Notes: generated from the sequence alone by a model not told the origin. Positions 1 to 5,925 are shown, counted from the stretch's first letter. The stretch is 6,871 nt of DNA from Nitrospirota bacterium (GCA_020028195.1 JAHWYE010000090.1:1-6871); one strand, 5' to 3'. Numbers and translations: made by a program.

Positions 1-1
1 C

Positions 2-241
2 GCGGTGGGGGCGAACTCGGCCTACCCGGTGCAGTATCACGACAACCTGTTGTTTGCCGACTTCAACGTAGGCCAGATTCGCCGTATTGTTTTGTCTGGG
101 GCGACGCTCACGCAGTTGGGGACGCTGAGCCTCGCCTACACGGGCGGGGAGGGATTCCTCCTGGACCTGATCCAAGGCCCGGATGGCTTTATCTATGTCT
201 CCAGCGGCGACTCGATCTTCCGCGTGATCCTGAGCCCCTAG
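2..241 (+). CDS. PQQ-dependent sugar dehydrogenase (GSDH-like), C-terminal fragment
   Basis: Only the last 79 or so codons are present; the reading frame is open to the left edge, so the gene begins outside the window and the GTG at base 5 need not be a start. The sequence matches the last beta-propeller blades of soluble glucose/sorbosone (aldose) dehydrogenases. A YPVQYHDNLLFADFNVGQIRRI stretch, split as YHDNLLFADF and GQIRRI, is followed by LLDLIQGPDGFIYVSS and a final IFRV strand, the usual ending of this family. Known members oxidise aldoses with PQQ, usually in the periplasm. The PQQ, calcium and catalytic residues lie in the missing part, so activity cannot be judged. Some proteins of this fold are sugar-binding or adhesive rather than enzymes. 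The stop is TAG at 239-241. Family call fairly sure, substrate unknown. Confidence 0.75.
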   Translation, partial: AVGANSAYPVQYHDNLLFADFNVGQIRRIVLSGATLTQLGTLSLAYTGGEGFLLDLIQGPDGFIYVSSGDSIFRVILSP

Positions 242-560
242 CGCCCCTGCGCACCCCTGCGACGCAGGCCGCGCGCCGACGCCCGTCCGCCTCCACGCGG
301 CCCCATCGCAGCCCGGTGCGGCTCCCATCACAACAGGATGTCGCCCACATCCCACGCAACCCAGTGCCGAGGAGCTGTCTGCTTATTCGCAAAGGATAAC
401 GTCCACCATTCAGTACAGGTCGAAGGGGGGCGGTGAGGAAAGAGTAGTGCGAGAGACAGCCGAAAAGTAGCTCAAAGTGGATTTTGATCGGTACCAGGGG
501 GCAGAGGGAGATGCCTTCGTAGGCGAATGGAAAGAGAGTGACAAGTCTCGGGGCCAGAGT
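242..560. other. Gene-free spacer between the 3' ends of two converging genes
   Basis: About 320 bases separate the end of the sugar dehydrogenase gene from the end of the minus-strand yjbQ-like gene. Just after the first stop, CCCCTGCG occurs twice (244-251 and 254-261), and the second copy forms a small hairpin with GCAGG (CCTGC 256-260, loop GAC, GCAGG 264-268). There is no T-run after it, so it is at best a weak terminator. I see no gene, no clear terminator for the minus-strand transcript and no further repeat. The short minus-strand frame over 189-392 is Arg/Gly-rich, runs into the real gene and shows no family resemblance. Confidence 0.6.
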
Positions 561-983
561 CTACTCGCCGATCACCTGCACGACGAGGTCGCGCGAACGC
601 GCGCGCGTATCGAAATCCACGATGACAATCTGCTGCCAGGTGCCTAGCACGAGCGCGCCGTCGTTGAAGGGGATCGTCACCGATTGCCCCTGGAGCTGAC
701 CACGCAGATGGCTGTGCGCGTTGTCCTCACCCGCGTTGCGGGTATTGTGTTGCCAGGCAGGGTCGGCAGGCACCAACCGGTCCCAGACAGCCTTCGTATC
801 CGCCCGAATGCCGGGCTCATCCTCAATGATCATGACGGACGCGGTTGTGTGCTTGATGAACACTGTGACGAGGCCGGCCTTCAGCCCCGTGCCGGCCAGT
901 GCTCGTTGCACCGCTGTCGTGACGTTTTCAACCTGGGTATTCCCCTTCATGTTGAGCCGAAGCGGGACGCTTGCAACCGTCAT
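561..983 (-). CDS. yjbQ: YjbQ/UPF0047 family protein
   Basis: The 140-residue product is the normal size for the family and carries its signatures: HTTAS at 45-49 followed by acidic E54, the D87-N88-x-H90-x-H92 stretch, S101 to P105 (SVTIP), and GTWQ at 114-117 followed by D123/D125 and R127. His, Asp and Glu residues at these places line the conserved pocket in known structures. E. coli YjbQ has been reported to have weak thiamine-phosphate synthase activity; the physiological role is unsettled, so no pathway is claimed here. The protein is a small cytoplasmic alpha/beta protein with no signal or membrane segment. The ATG at 983-981 overlaps the upstream HD gene's TGA (982-980). A GGGAG site at 995-991, 7 bases upstream, lies inside the HD gene's coding end. 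Translational coupling is therefore likely. Confidence 0.93.
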   Translation of the reverse strand: MTVASVPLRLNMKGNTQVENVTTAVQRALAGTGLKAGLVTVFIKHTTASVMIIEDEPGIRADTKAVWDRLVPADPAWQHNTRNAGEDNAHSHLRGQLQGQSVTIPFNDGALVLGTWQQIVIVDFDTRARSRDLVVQVIGE

Positions 984-1918
984 GAAGCGACTCCCGGCGC
1001 CAGGCCTCTGAGAAAGCGCAACTCGCGGCTGGTAAGGGCAACGCCACGCGCTTCCCCCAGAAGAGAATCGAACGCCCCTTCCGCGGCCAGTGCGCGAAGC
1101 GCGTTCACGACCGTCTCGCTGAGAATCCCCTCTACCTGGAGTTTCTCCAGATAGGCAAAGGCCTCTCCGAGCGTCTCTTGAGTGCGAACGTAATAGTCCC
1201 GCCCGCGCCGACGATTGCTGTAGGCCTCGAACTGCTCGCAGGCTACCAACACTTCAGCCAGTTGGCGGACCCACCGCGATACGCCGTTCAATTTTTCCGG
1301 ATAATAATAGTAGAGCATGACGAGGCCCATCCACGGCGACCAACGCACACCCAATCGTTTGAGGCTCGGTTTGACAACGCGTAACCGTCTCGCCAACCGG
1401 CGGGCGTATCCCAGACGCATCTCCACTTGTTCTTTGGCCCAGTCATCCATTCGTATTCCGGCTGCCTCGAGTTCATCCTGGTAGAGAGCAAGAAAAGCTT
1501 CTGTCTCGCGGCCATACGGAGTGTCCGGGTGGGCTGCCCGCCATTCGCGGGGCCTGGTGGGGATCCCGCGTTGCTTGGCCCAGGACCAGATCCTGCCGAA
1601 CAGGCGCCGGTCCAGCCCGGACCGGCCAAGATCATGGAGCAGGCAAGCGATGTGATAGGGGATAAGCCGATCAGGCTGGTGACCCAGGCGCGCCGCCACC
1701 GTCGCGCACATGCGCGCCGTTCGCAGCGCGTGCGCCCGATCATAGCCACGGATCAGCCGTCCGGAGCGGCGCGGGTCGGGGTAATCGTACAGCTGCAGCA
1801 GCGCCAACGCGAACGTTCGTGGCACCAAAAGGGGCGCTGAATTGGGCTCAGTCTTCACCGCACGCCTGTGATGAGAATTCAGCCGACGGTCTCTGGCTGT
1901 TGGTGAAGCGGCTTTCAC
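980..1918 (-). CDS. HD-domain protein (phosphohydrolase-like, no GYP signature)
   Basis: The 312-residue soluble protein has an HD-type metal site in its first third: H63 in the DRAHALRTAR helix and the H95-D96 pair in HIACLLHDLGR. This matches the first half of the HD superfamily consensus (H...HD). The GYP signature of cyclic-di-GMP phosphodiesterases is absent. The middle (about 115-230) is rich in Trp, Arg and Tyr, including a run of four Tyr at about 217-220, and the C-terminus is helical. HD enzymes hydrolyse phosphoesters of nucleotides or related compounds; the substrate here cannot be read. The GTG start at 1918 is favoured because a promoter lies just upstream, but its ribosome site is weak; the GTG at 1858, with AGG nearby, is an alternative that keeps H63. 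The gene heads an operon and its stop overlaps the yjbQ start by 4 bp. Confidence 0.8.
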   Translation of the reverse strand: MKAASPTARDRRLNSHHRRAVKTEPNSAPLLVPRTFALALLQLYDYPDPRRSGRLIRGYDRAHALRTARMCATVAARLGHQPDRLIPYHIACLLHDLGRSGLDRRLFGRIWSWAKQRGIPTRPREWRAAHPDTPYGRETEAFLALYQDELEAAGIRMDDWAKEQVEMRLGYARRLARRLRVVKPSLKRLGVRWSPWMGLVMLYYYYPEKLNGVSRWVRQLAEVLVACEQFEAYSNRRRGRDYYVRTQETLGEAFAYLEKLQVEGILSETVVNALRALAAEGAFDSLLGEARGVALTSRELRFLRGLAPGVAS

Positions 1919-1943
1919 CTGTTTCCAAGAGGTTAGTGACGGG

Positions 1944-1973
1944 AGGATAGCGTCAGGCGAAACGGCGTGTCAA
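1944..1973 (-). promoter_or_regulatory. Predicted sigma70-type promoter of the HD-yjbQ operon
   Basis: On the minus strand a perfect TTGACA (1973-1968) is followed after 18 bases by TATCCT (1949-1944), which keeps the T1, A2 and T6 positions of the -10 box. Transcription would begin near 1937, leaving a leader of about 18 bases before the GTG at 1918. This short leader is the main argument for that start. Confidence 0.55.
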
Positions 1974-2013
1974 GCCAAGTGGCCCGGCCGTTTCTTTTTT
2001 GTGCCGGCCGATC

Positions 2014-2019
2014 TATAAT
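2014..2019 (+). promoter_or_regulatory. Predicted -10 box of the exported-protein gene
   Basis: A perfect TATAAT lies 28 bases before the ATG at 2047. No good -35 box stands at the usual distance; the position is occupied by a T-rich stretch (1991-2000) flanked by two CGGCCG sites (1985-1990 and 2005-2010). An activator might help, or the match could be chance. It diverges from the minus-strand promoter at 1944-1973, so the two genes share a compact divergent control region. Confidence 0.45.
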
Positions 2020-2046
2020 GATGCTCTTGAAGACGTCGAGGGCTCT

Positions 2047-2694
2047 ATGCGACCCAGTGTAGCTTCACCACGCCTTGGCATCGCGCTTACGCTCGCCCTC
2101 TCGTACCTGACCACTCCATCTGGCCTCCTGGCCGCGGTGCCGATCGAGCAGCTTACCGACCTCGCCGGCAAGGCCAGAGCGGTCGTCACGCTCAAGGGGC
2201 GCGATAATTTCGCCAACGAGTTCCGCTACGATGTGAGCATAAAGAATGAGTCGTCTGACCCGTTGGTGGCCGATTCACTGGTCCTTGTCCTGGACAAGAT
2301 CACAAACCTGGCCGGCGAAGACAACGAACCCCTGTCGCATGAATCCATCCTGAAACGGATGGAAGTGCTGGGCAATGACGGGGAAACCCCCGATGGCAAG
2401 CCTTATTTCAGAATTCCCGTGGATCAGAACCCCGACCTCGCTCCCTACAGCCAGAGCCAGCCTGTCACGGTGCGACTCCGCAACCGTGACTATTTCATCG
2501 TCTTCACTCCGTCGTTCCGGGTCCTGGGGCTACGCCGTGCCCCGCCACCTCCCAAACCTGCGGAGGCACCCGCACCTGCTGCCAATCTCAATCAGCCTCT
2601 CAACAGGCTCATCCAGTTGCTGATCAAAAAAGGCCTGCTCACCGAAGAGGAATGGCGCGCGGCCAACCGCCCCCCGCAACAGCCATCACCATAG
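2047..2694 (+). CDS. Exported protein with Ig/FN3-like body and Pro-rich C-terminal tail
   Basis: I recognise no named family. The ATG at 2047 is chosen over the upstream TTG at 1999 because GAGGG lies 4 bases before it (2038-2042) and because it gives a clean signal peptide: basic start, hydrophobic GIALTLALSYL, then a likely cut after LAA (residue 30). The mature part (about 45-160) alternates short beta-strands, with NEFRYDVSIKN, a LVLVLDKITNL strand, DGKPYFRIPV and LAPYSQSQPVTVRL. This pattern resembles Ig-like or FN3-like domains found in bacterial exported proteins. A Pro/Ala linker (165-179) leads to an amphipathic C-terminal helix, RLIQLLIKKGLLTEEEW (187-203). Such a LIxKGLLTxEE tail also ends other secreted proteins. 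It probably works in the periplasm or at the cell surface. It has 215 residues in total; function is unknown. Confidence 0.8.
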   Translation: MRPSVASPRLGIALTLALSYLTTPSGLLAAVPIEQLTDLAGKARAVVTLKGRDNFANEFRYDVSIKNESSDPLVADSLVLVLDKITNLAGEDNEPLSHESILKRMEVLGNDGETPDGKPYFRIPVDQNPDLAPYSQSQPVTVRLRNRDYFIVFTPSFRVLGLRRAPPPPKPAEAPAPAANLNQPLNRLIQLLIKKGLLTEEEWRAANRPPQQPSP

Positions 2695-2702
2695 TGGAGT
2701 GG

Positions 2703-2736
2703 TCAGAGGGTTTCGGAGGGTGAAAGCACCCTCTGA
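2703..2736 (+). terminator. Inverted repeats after the exported-protein gene, possible terminator
   Basis: Nine bases after the stop, TCAGAGGGT (2703-2711) pairs perfectly with ACCCTCTGA (2728-2736). A second, inner copy GAGGGTG (2716-2722) can instead pair with CACCCTC (2727-2733) around a 4-base loop. The two hairpins compete for the same right arm. There is no T-run downstream, so this is not a standard intrinsic terminator; it may stabilise the mRNA 3' end or act with Rho. Confidence 0.45.
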
Positions 2737-2952
2737 GGTCATAGTCTAATACCTGCCGTTGACAGTGGGGTTGAGGCTGCGGACTGGCTCGTCCGCCTAA
2801 GGGGCTGTATCATGAATCATCACATCGAGGGCATCCGGGGCCTTGTCATACCCGAGGACGCAGTAGCCGCAATTTTCTGTACCTTTGTGCTTCTTCTGCG
2901 CCCATTGCACGCCTCCGTGTGTTGCGCAGCTTTACTCGCAGTCTCGCAGCTC
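2737..2952. other. Gene-poor spacer with a small hairpin
   Basis: This stretch continues the gap after the exported-protein gene. GCGGAC (2779-2784) and GTCCGC (2791-2796) form a 6-bp hairpin with a 6-base loop. A perfect TTGACA at 2759-2764 has no -10 box at a fitting distance. An ATG at 2812 opens a 61-codon frame preceded by a fair AAGGGG site, with a hydrophobic middle, but it ends inside the repeated promoter element and resembles nothing I know, so I do not call it a gene. Confidence 0.5.
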
Positions 2953-3022
2953 CGCAATTCCCCCAAACGAGGGGACGCCTCGATCGAGGGGGGTTGACTC
3001 CTGAAGTGAAAGACAGTAGGCT
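2953..3022 (+). repeat. Promoter-bearing palindromic repeat, copy A
   Basis: This element aligns base by base, with small gaps, to the reverse complement of 5896-5969. The shared order is CGCAA, a C-run, AAACGAGGG, CCTCGANCGAGG, GGGGTTGACT, a 17- or 18-base spacer with a GAARTG-like core, and TAGGCT. In this copy CCTCGATCGAGG (2978-2989) is a perfect 12-bp palindrome that ends four bases before the -35 box. A weaker CCCC/GGGG inverted repeat lies at 2961-2974. The placement suggests an activator or repressor site overlapping a promoter; a dispersed repeat carrying a promoter is the alternative. Confidence 0.65.
2994..3022 (+). promoter_or_regulatory. Predicted promoter of the LuxR-type gene
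   Basis: TTGACT (2994-2999, five of six consensus bases) is followed after 17 bases by TAGGCT (3017-3022), which retains the T1, A2 and T6 positions. The same two hexamers recur in the second copy of the element, which supports both being functional. Transcription would start near 3029 and leave a leader of about 90 bases, rich in CT runs (3060-3090), before the ATG at 3118. Confidence 0.5.
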
Positions 3023-3117
3023 CGTGGCCGATTTTTCTTATTTCGGTTTCTGCGTATGACTCCTCTCTCTGAACTCTCTCTACCTTTCACAATCTATTGC
3101 ACGGAAGGACGGTGCTT

Positions 3118-3804
3118 ATGAAGCTCGCTGATGGGCACACTCTTGCCGAAGCGTTCATGCTCGCGGAAGTGATGGCGCAGGAACGAACGAGCCCTGGAGT
3201 GCTCGTCTTCACCGCCTCACTGCAGTTGCTGTATATGAATGGGGAAGCGCGGGAGTTGACTCAACGCCTGCACATGGCACGCACCGAGCGCCCGGTGAAA
3301 GGCGTGCTTCCTGCTGAGCTCATGGTTTTCTGTGAGAGGTTGGCATCCGCGCTGAGGACCCGCTCCTCGCCCAAAGACTTGGAGCAGCTCCATCGCACCC
3401 ATGTCACCGGGGCACCGCTATGCCCCATGCTGCTGCACGGCTTCGGGATCCCGCACTCCACGTCCACCCGAGAGGCCCGGCTTCTCATTTTGATGGAGCC
3501 GCTGAGTATTCAGTCAGATTTCGCGCAGACGCGTGTCCAGGAACGGTATCATCTCACGGACCGTGAGCAGACGATCATCATTTACCTCATACAGGGGTTG
3601 ACCAACAAGGAGATTGGATGTTTGATGGAGGTCAGCGAGCACACGGTCAAAGAGCACCTCAAACACATCATGAAGAAGACGCACACCACCACCCGCACGG
3701 GGCTGCTGTCCCGGGTTATCTTTGCAGCCGCGGCGTCGCCCGCACAGGATCCCGTGCCTGCCCGGCACAAGGCCGGTGACCAATTTCGCTGCCAGTCTGC
3801 CTGA
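3118..3804 (+). CDS. LuxR/GerE-type transcriptional regulator, no receiver domain
   Basis: The 228-residue protein ends in a clear GerE-type helix-turn-helix (about 143-203): YHLTDREQTIIIYLIQGLT, NKEIGCLMEVSEHTVKEHL, then HIMKKTHTTTRTGLLSRV. The N-terminal part starts with SPGVLVFTASLQLLYMNGEA (25-44), which resembles the first strands of a PAS-like sensor; the rest up to 130 is less typical. There is no phospho-accepting receiver, so it is not a classical NarL-type response regulator and may sense a ligand or partner. The ATG at 3118 is chosen because GGAAGGA (3103-3109) stands 8 bases upstream; the TTG at 3097 has no such site. A 22-residue polar tail follows the DNA-binding domain. It converges on the histidine kinase gene with only 44 bases between the stops. 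It probably binds DNA as a dimer. Target genes are unknown. Confidence 0.88.
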   Translation: MKLADGHTLAEAFMLAEVMAQERTSPGVLVFTASLQLLYMNGEARELTQRLHMARTERPVKGVLPAELMVFCERLASALRTRSSPKDLEQLHRTHVTGAPLCPMLLHGFGIPHSTSTREARLLILMEPLSIQSDFAQTRVQERYHLTDREQTIIIYLIQGLTNKEIGCLMEVSEHTVKEHLKHIMKKTHTTTRTGLLSRVIFAAAASPAQDPVPARHKAGDQFRCQSA

Positions 3805-3848
3805 GGGGAACGTCGGCTGCTGCTGTGAAGAGAAGCGTCGGCTGAAGC

Positions 3849-5186
3849 CTACCGCACAAAAGAATGAGACGGGGTCGGAGGTTGCAGGAGGAGCCGAATA
3901 TGCACGGTGGTGCCCACACCGACCTCGCTTTCCACGGAGATCTGGCCACCGTGCGCATGCACCACATCCTTGACGATTTTGGTTCCCAGGCCGGTGCCGC
4001 CTGGCTTGCTGCTGACTGCCCGTGACGTGAAGAGTCGTTCGCGCACCTCCGGCGGCATCCCCCGACCGGTGTCTGCCACTGAGACGAGGATGACCCCCGC
4101 AGCAGGTTCCTCCCGACCGTACACGGTGATCGCCCCCCCCGCCGCGACCTCTGGGATGGCGTTATTGACCAAATTATAGAACGCGTTGTACAGGCGCCGC
4201 TCGTCGGCCTGGATTGGAGGCAAGGCGTCCAGGCCTTTCGTGCTCAGCGAGATGCCCTTTTCCTGAGCCAACAAGCTCAAGGTCTTGAAGACGCTTTCCA
4301 CCACGTCGGCGACAAGGCACGGCGCGAACTCAGGCGGCGAACTCAGGCCTTTCACGCAGTCGGCAATTTCCTTGACTCGATCCGAAATGCGCCTGGCGTC
4401 GTCTATCAACATCTCAATGACTTCATTGCACATCTTCCGGCTTTCCTGCGCCCTCGCCAGTTCGATATCGGGCAGCCGACCTAGCAATTCATTAATTTCA
4501 TTCTGCAGCAGCCCGGCGCCACAGACAATAGGCATCAGCAAGTTTTTGACGTCGTGGCTGATATTCCCCATCAAACGCGCCACCTCGGCCAGCTTTGCGT
4601 TTTCGAATAACCTGGCTTGCTCGATTGCCGCCGCTGTGAGGGCAGAGATGATGGTCAGCAACGCGACATCCTCGTCGTCGAGTGTGCCATGGCGCTTGTT
4701 CATGACTTCAATGACACCGATCGGCTCCCCTTCCCACTGCTTCAACGGGAACACGATCATATCGCGAGTGGTGGAGCCAATGAGTTCATCAATCTTGCCA
4801 TAATGCCGTTTATCCTGCCTGGCGTCCTTGACTACCGTCGGCTCCCCTGATTTGAAGACAGCGCCTGCGAATCCTTCGTGCCAGGGGAAGGCCGAACCCT
4901 TCGGGACCGGCTTCTCTCCGGTCGAGTGCTGGAATACTAATTGGTCGGTGTCCGGATCGGCTAAGAGGAGTGAGCCGTTCTCGGCGTCCAGCACCTCCAG
5001 GGCTGTGTGCAGCGCCGTTTCGACCAATTCGTCGAGCTGCACGTGCTGAGACAGCGCCTGCGAAATACGACGCGCAGCTTCTAACTCCCGCTCTCGACGG
5101 GCGAACAAGCGATCTTGTTCTCTGCGAGGCGTCGTTCGGCGATCCGGATGTGGTACCGAGCCAGGTGAAGGGCGTGGGGCCATCAC
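3849..5186 (-). CDS. Soluble GAF-domain sensor histidine kinase
   Basis: The 445-residue protein has no signal peptide or membrane segment, so it senses in the cytoplasm. Domains in order: a charged N-terminal coiled-coil-like helix (about 20-48), a GAF domain (about 50-195, with ENGSLLLADPDTDQLVF and GVIEVMNKR), then the phosphoacceptor helix with H211 in GNISHDVKNLLMPI. The ATP-binding domain follows, with N box NAFYNLVNNAI (334-344), G1 box DTGRGM (372-377), LFTS F box (385-388) and G2 box GGTGLG (396-401). All catalytic motifs are intact. The GAF domain may bind a small ligand or a redox cofactor; which one cannot be read. The start is GTG 5186 or ATG 5183, both downstream of GAGG (5197-5194). 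The gene lies 108 bases after the single-domain response regulator on the same strand, its likely phosphotransfer partner. Confidence 0.93.
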   Translation of the reverse strand: MMAPRPSPGSVPHPDRRTTPRREQDRLFARRERELEAARRISQALSQHVQLDELVETALHTALEVLDAENGSLLLADPDTDQLVFQHSTGEKPVPKGSAFPWHEGFAGAVFKSGEPTVVKDARQDKRHYGKIDELIGSTTRDMIVFPLKQWEGEPIGVIEVMNKRHGTLDDEDVALLTIISALTAAAIEQARLFENAKLAEVARLMGNISHDVKNLLMPIVCGAGLLQNEINELLGRLPDIELARAQESRKMCNEVIEMLIDDARRISDRVKEIADCVKGLSSPPEFAPCLVADVVESVFKTLSLLAQEKGISLSTKGLDALPPIQADERRLYNAFYNLVNNAIPEVAAGGAITVYGREEPAAGVILVSVADTGRGMPPEVRERLFTSRAVSSKPGGTGLGTKIVKDVVHAHGGQISVESEVGVGTTVHIRLLLQPPTPSHSFVR

Positions 5187-5197
5187 ATGCTTACCTC
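5183..5197 (-). promoter_or_regulatory. Ribosome-binding site with start-stop codon pair before the kinase
   Basis: On the minus strand GAGG (5197-5194) is followed after 5 bases by ATG-TGA (5188-5183), a start codon next to a stop. The kinase start codons overlap it: GTG at 5186 (7 bases from GAGG) and ATG at 5183 (10 bases). The best-placed ATG is therefore a dead end unless ribosomes restart on the overlapping codon. Confidence 0.5.
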
Positions 5198-5248
5198 AAC
5201 CCCAACGTACACAGGTTAGGTTTTCCTCGTGAATCGTGTGTGGAGCAA

Positions 5249-5273
5249 CAGAATGAGATGCAAAGCCATTCTG
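5249..5273 (-). other. Intercistronic inverted repeat between response regulator and kinase
   Basis: CAGAATG (5249-5255) and CATTCTG (5267-5273) form a perfect 7-bp stem with an 11-base loop in the 108-base space between the two genes. It has no T-run, so it is more likely an mRNA-processing or stability hairpin than a terminator, if it is functional at all. Confidence 0.35.
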
Positions 5274-5294
5274 CTCGATGAGGGAGCCGTCCTG

Positions 5295-5702
5295 TCAGGT
5301 TTTGAATTGGTCCTTGAAGAGGACGTGCTCCTTCGTGGCCTTCTTGACCACAGCCACGAGCTTATCCGCCTCAACCGGCTTGACCAAATAATCCACGACC
5401 CCCTGCTTGAACAACGTGCTGGCGTTATGGACGTCGGGTTGCCCGGTCATCACGATCACAGGGACCGAGGGGAATTGAGATCGAAAATAGGCGATCGCCT
5501 CTACTCCGTTGATCTTCGGCATATAAATGTCGCAGATAATGGTGTCCACCAGCAGAGGATTATCCCCTGATCGAATCGCTTGAATGCCCTTTTCTCCGTC
5601 TTCGGCCTCCACGACATCATAGCCGGCCTTGGTCAATGCCAAGTTCACCGTCTTTCTGACATTCGCCTCATCATCTACCACCAAAATTCTGCCCAATGAC
5701 AT
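5295..5702 (-). CDS. Single-domain (CheY/Spo0F-like) response regulator
   Basis: The protein is one receiver domain with no output domain. Numbered from the first of its two Met codons, it shows the acidic pair D11-D12 (VVDDE), phospho-acceptor D59 in ICDIYMPKINGVEA, T87 in VIVMTG, and K109 in YLVKPVEADKL, so every residue needed for phosphorylation is present. The start is one of two adjacent ATGs (5705 or 5702). The strong AAAGGAGG (5715-5708) sits only 2 bases from the first and 5 from the second, so the second is preferred, giving 135 residues. It probably takes phosphate from the GAF kinase encoded next on the same strand. With no DNA-binding domain, it must act by protein contact or phosphorelay. 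A short charged tail (about 124-136) follows the domain. Confidence 0.93.
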   Translation of the reverse strand: MSLGRILVVDDEANVRKTVNLALTKAGYDVVEAEDGEKGIQAIRSGDNPLLVDTIICDIYMPKINGVEAIAYFRSQFPSVPVIVMTGQPDVHNASTLFKQGVVDYLVKPVEADKLVAVVKKATKEHVLFKDQFKT

Positions 5703-5747
5703 CATCTCCTCCTTTCGCGAGAGTGAACCGGTTGATTAAACTGATGG

Positions 5748-5759
5748 TTCCCCGGGGAA
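5748..5759. promoter_or_regulatory. Perfect 12-bp palindrome, possible operator
   Basis: TTCCCCGGGGAA lies in the leader of the response regulator gene, between the proximal promoter candidate and the ribosome-binding site. A second, shorter palindrome, AACCGGTT, lies at 5726-5733. Either could be a dimeric regulator site; nothing in the sequence identifies the protein. Confidence 0.35.
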
Positions 5760-5782
5760 AAGGCCGCTTGCATCGGCACGGG

Positions 5783-5811
5783 AGTATAACCCCAATACCC
5801 AGTCACTGCAA
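5783..5811 (-). promoter_or_regulatory. Candidate proximal promoter of the response regulator-kinase pair
   Basis: On the minus strand TTGCAG (5811-5806) is followed after 17 bases by TATACT (5788-5783), a five-of-six match to the -10 box with a poor -35 box. It would start transcription near 5776, about 70 bases before the gene. It would be a second promoter in addition to the repeat-borne one farther upstream. Confidence 0.4.
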
Positions 5812-5895
5812 TCCCTTAGCCCTCAATTTTCTTAGAACCGAGCCCAGCTTGAAGGGGAATCCACGATGCGACGGCTTCAGGAATACTGGGGCTGG

Positions 5896-5925
5896 AGCCT
5901 AGCGATTTCCATTTCAAGAAGTCAA
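5896..5925 (-). promoter_or_regulatory. Predicted distal promoter of the response regulator-kinase pair
   Basis: On the minus strand TTGACT (5925-5920) is followed after 18 bases by TAGGCT (5901-5896), the same two hexamers as in the promoter of the LuxR-type gene. The resulting leader would be about 185 bases long. The -35 box directly abuts the palindromic part of the repeat. Confidence 0.5.

Noticed and set aside
684..1154. 156-codon plus-strand frame opposite yjbQ and the end of the HD gene
   Set aside because: It lies antisense to two strongly supported genes, has no ribosome site or family resemblance, and has the Arg/Pro-rich make-up typical of GC-rich antisense frames.
1288..1840. 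Frames of 153 and 137 codons overlapping the HD gene
   Set aside because: Both sit inside the HD gene in other frames and resemble no protein; the HD frame has the metal motif and the coupled neighbour.
2759..2764. Perfect TTGACA in the gap after the exported-protein gene
   Set aside because: No -10 box at 15-19 bases, and the fitting distance is occupied by a hairpin.
2960..2993. CRISPR-like or attachment-site reading of the palindromic repeat
   Set aside because: Only two distant copies in opposite orientation, no spacers, no cas, integrase or transposase genes nearby.
2812..2997. 61-codon frame with an ATG and a fair AAGGGG site upstream of the LuxR-type gene
   Set aside because: It ends inside the repeated promoter element and its last 12 codons are the repeat itself. 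No recognisable family; the hydrophobic middle keeps it barely possible.
3811..3844. Direct repeat CGTCGGCTG (3811-3819 and 3836-3844) between the converging LuxR-type and kinase genes
   Set aside because: Nine bases in GC-rich DNA, no hairpin or T-run, so no support for a terminator or other role.
4285..4803. 172-codon plus-strand frame opposite the histidine kinase
   Set aside because: The opposite strand has all kinase motifs intact; this frame is Ser/Thr-rich, a usual shadow of a kinase gene.
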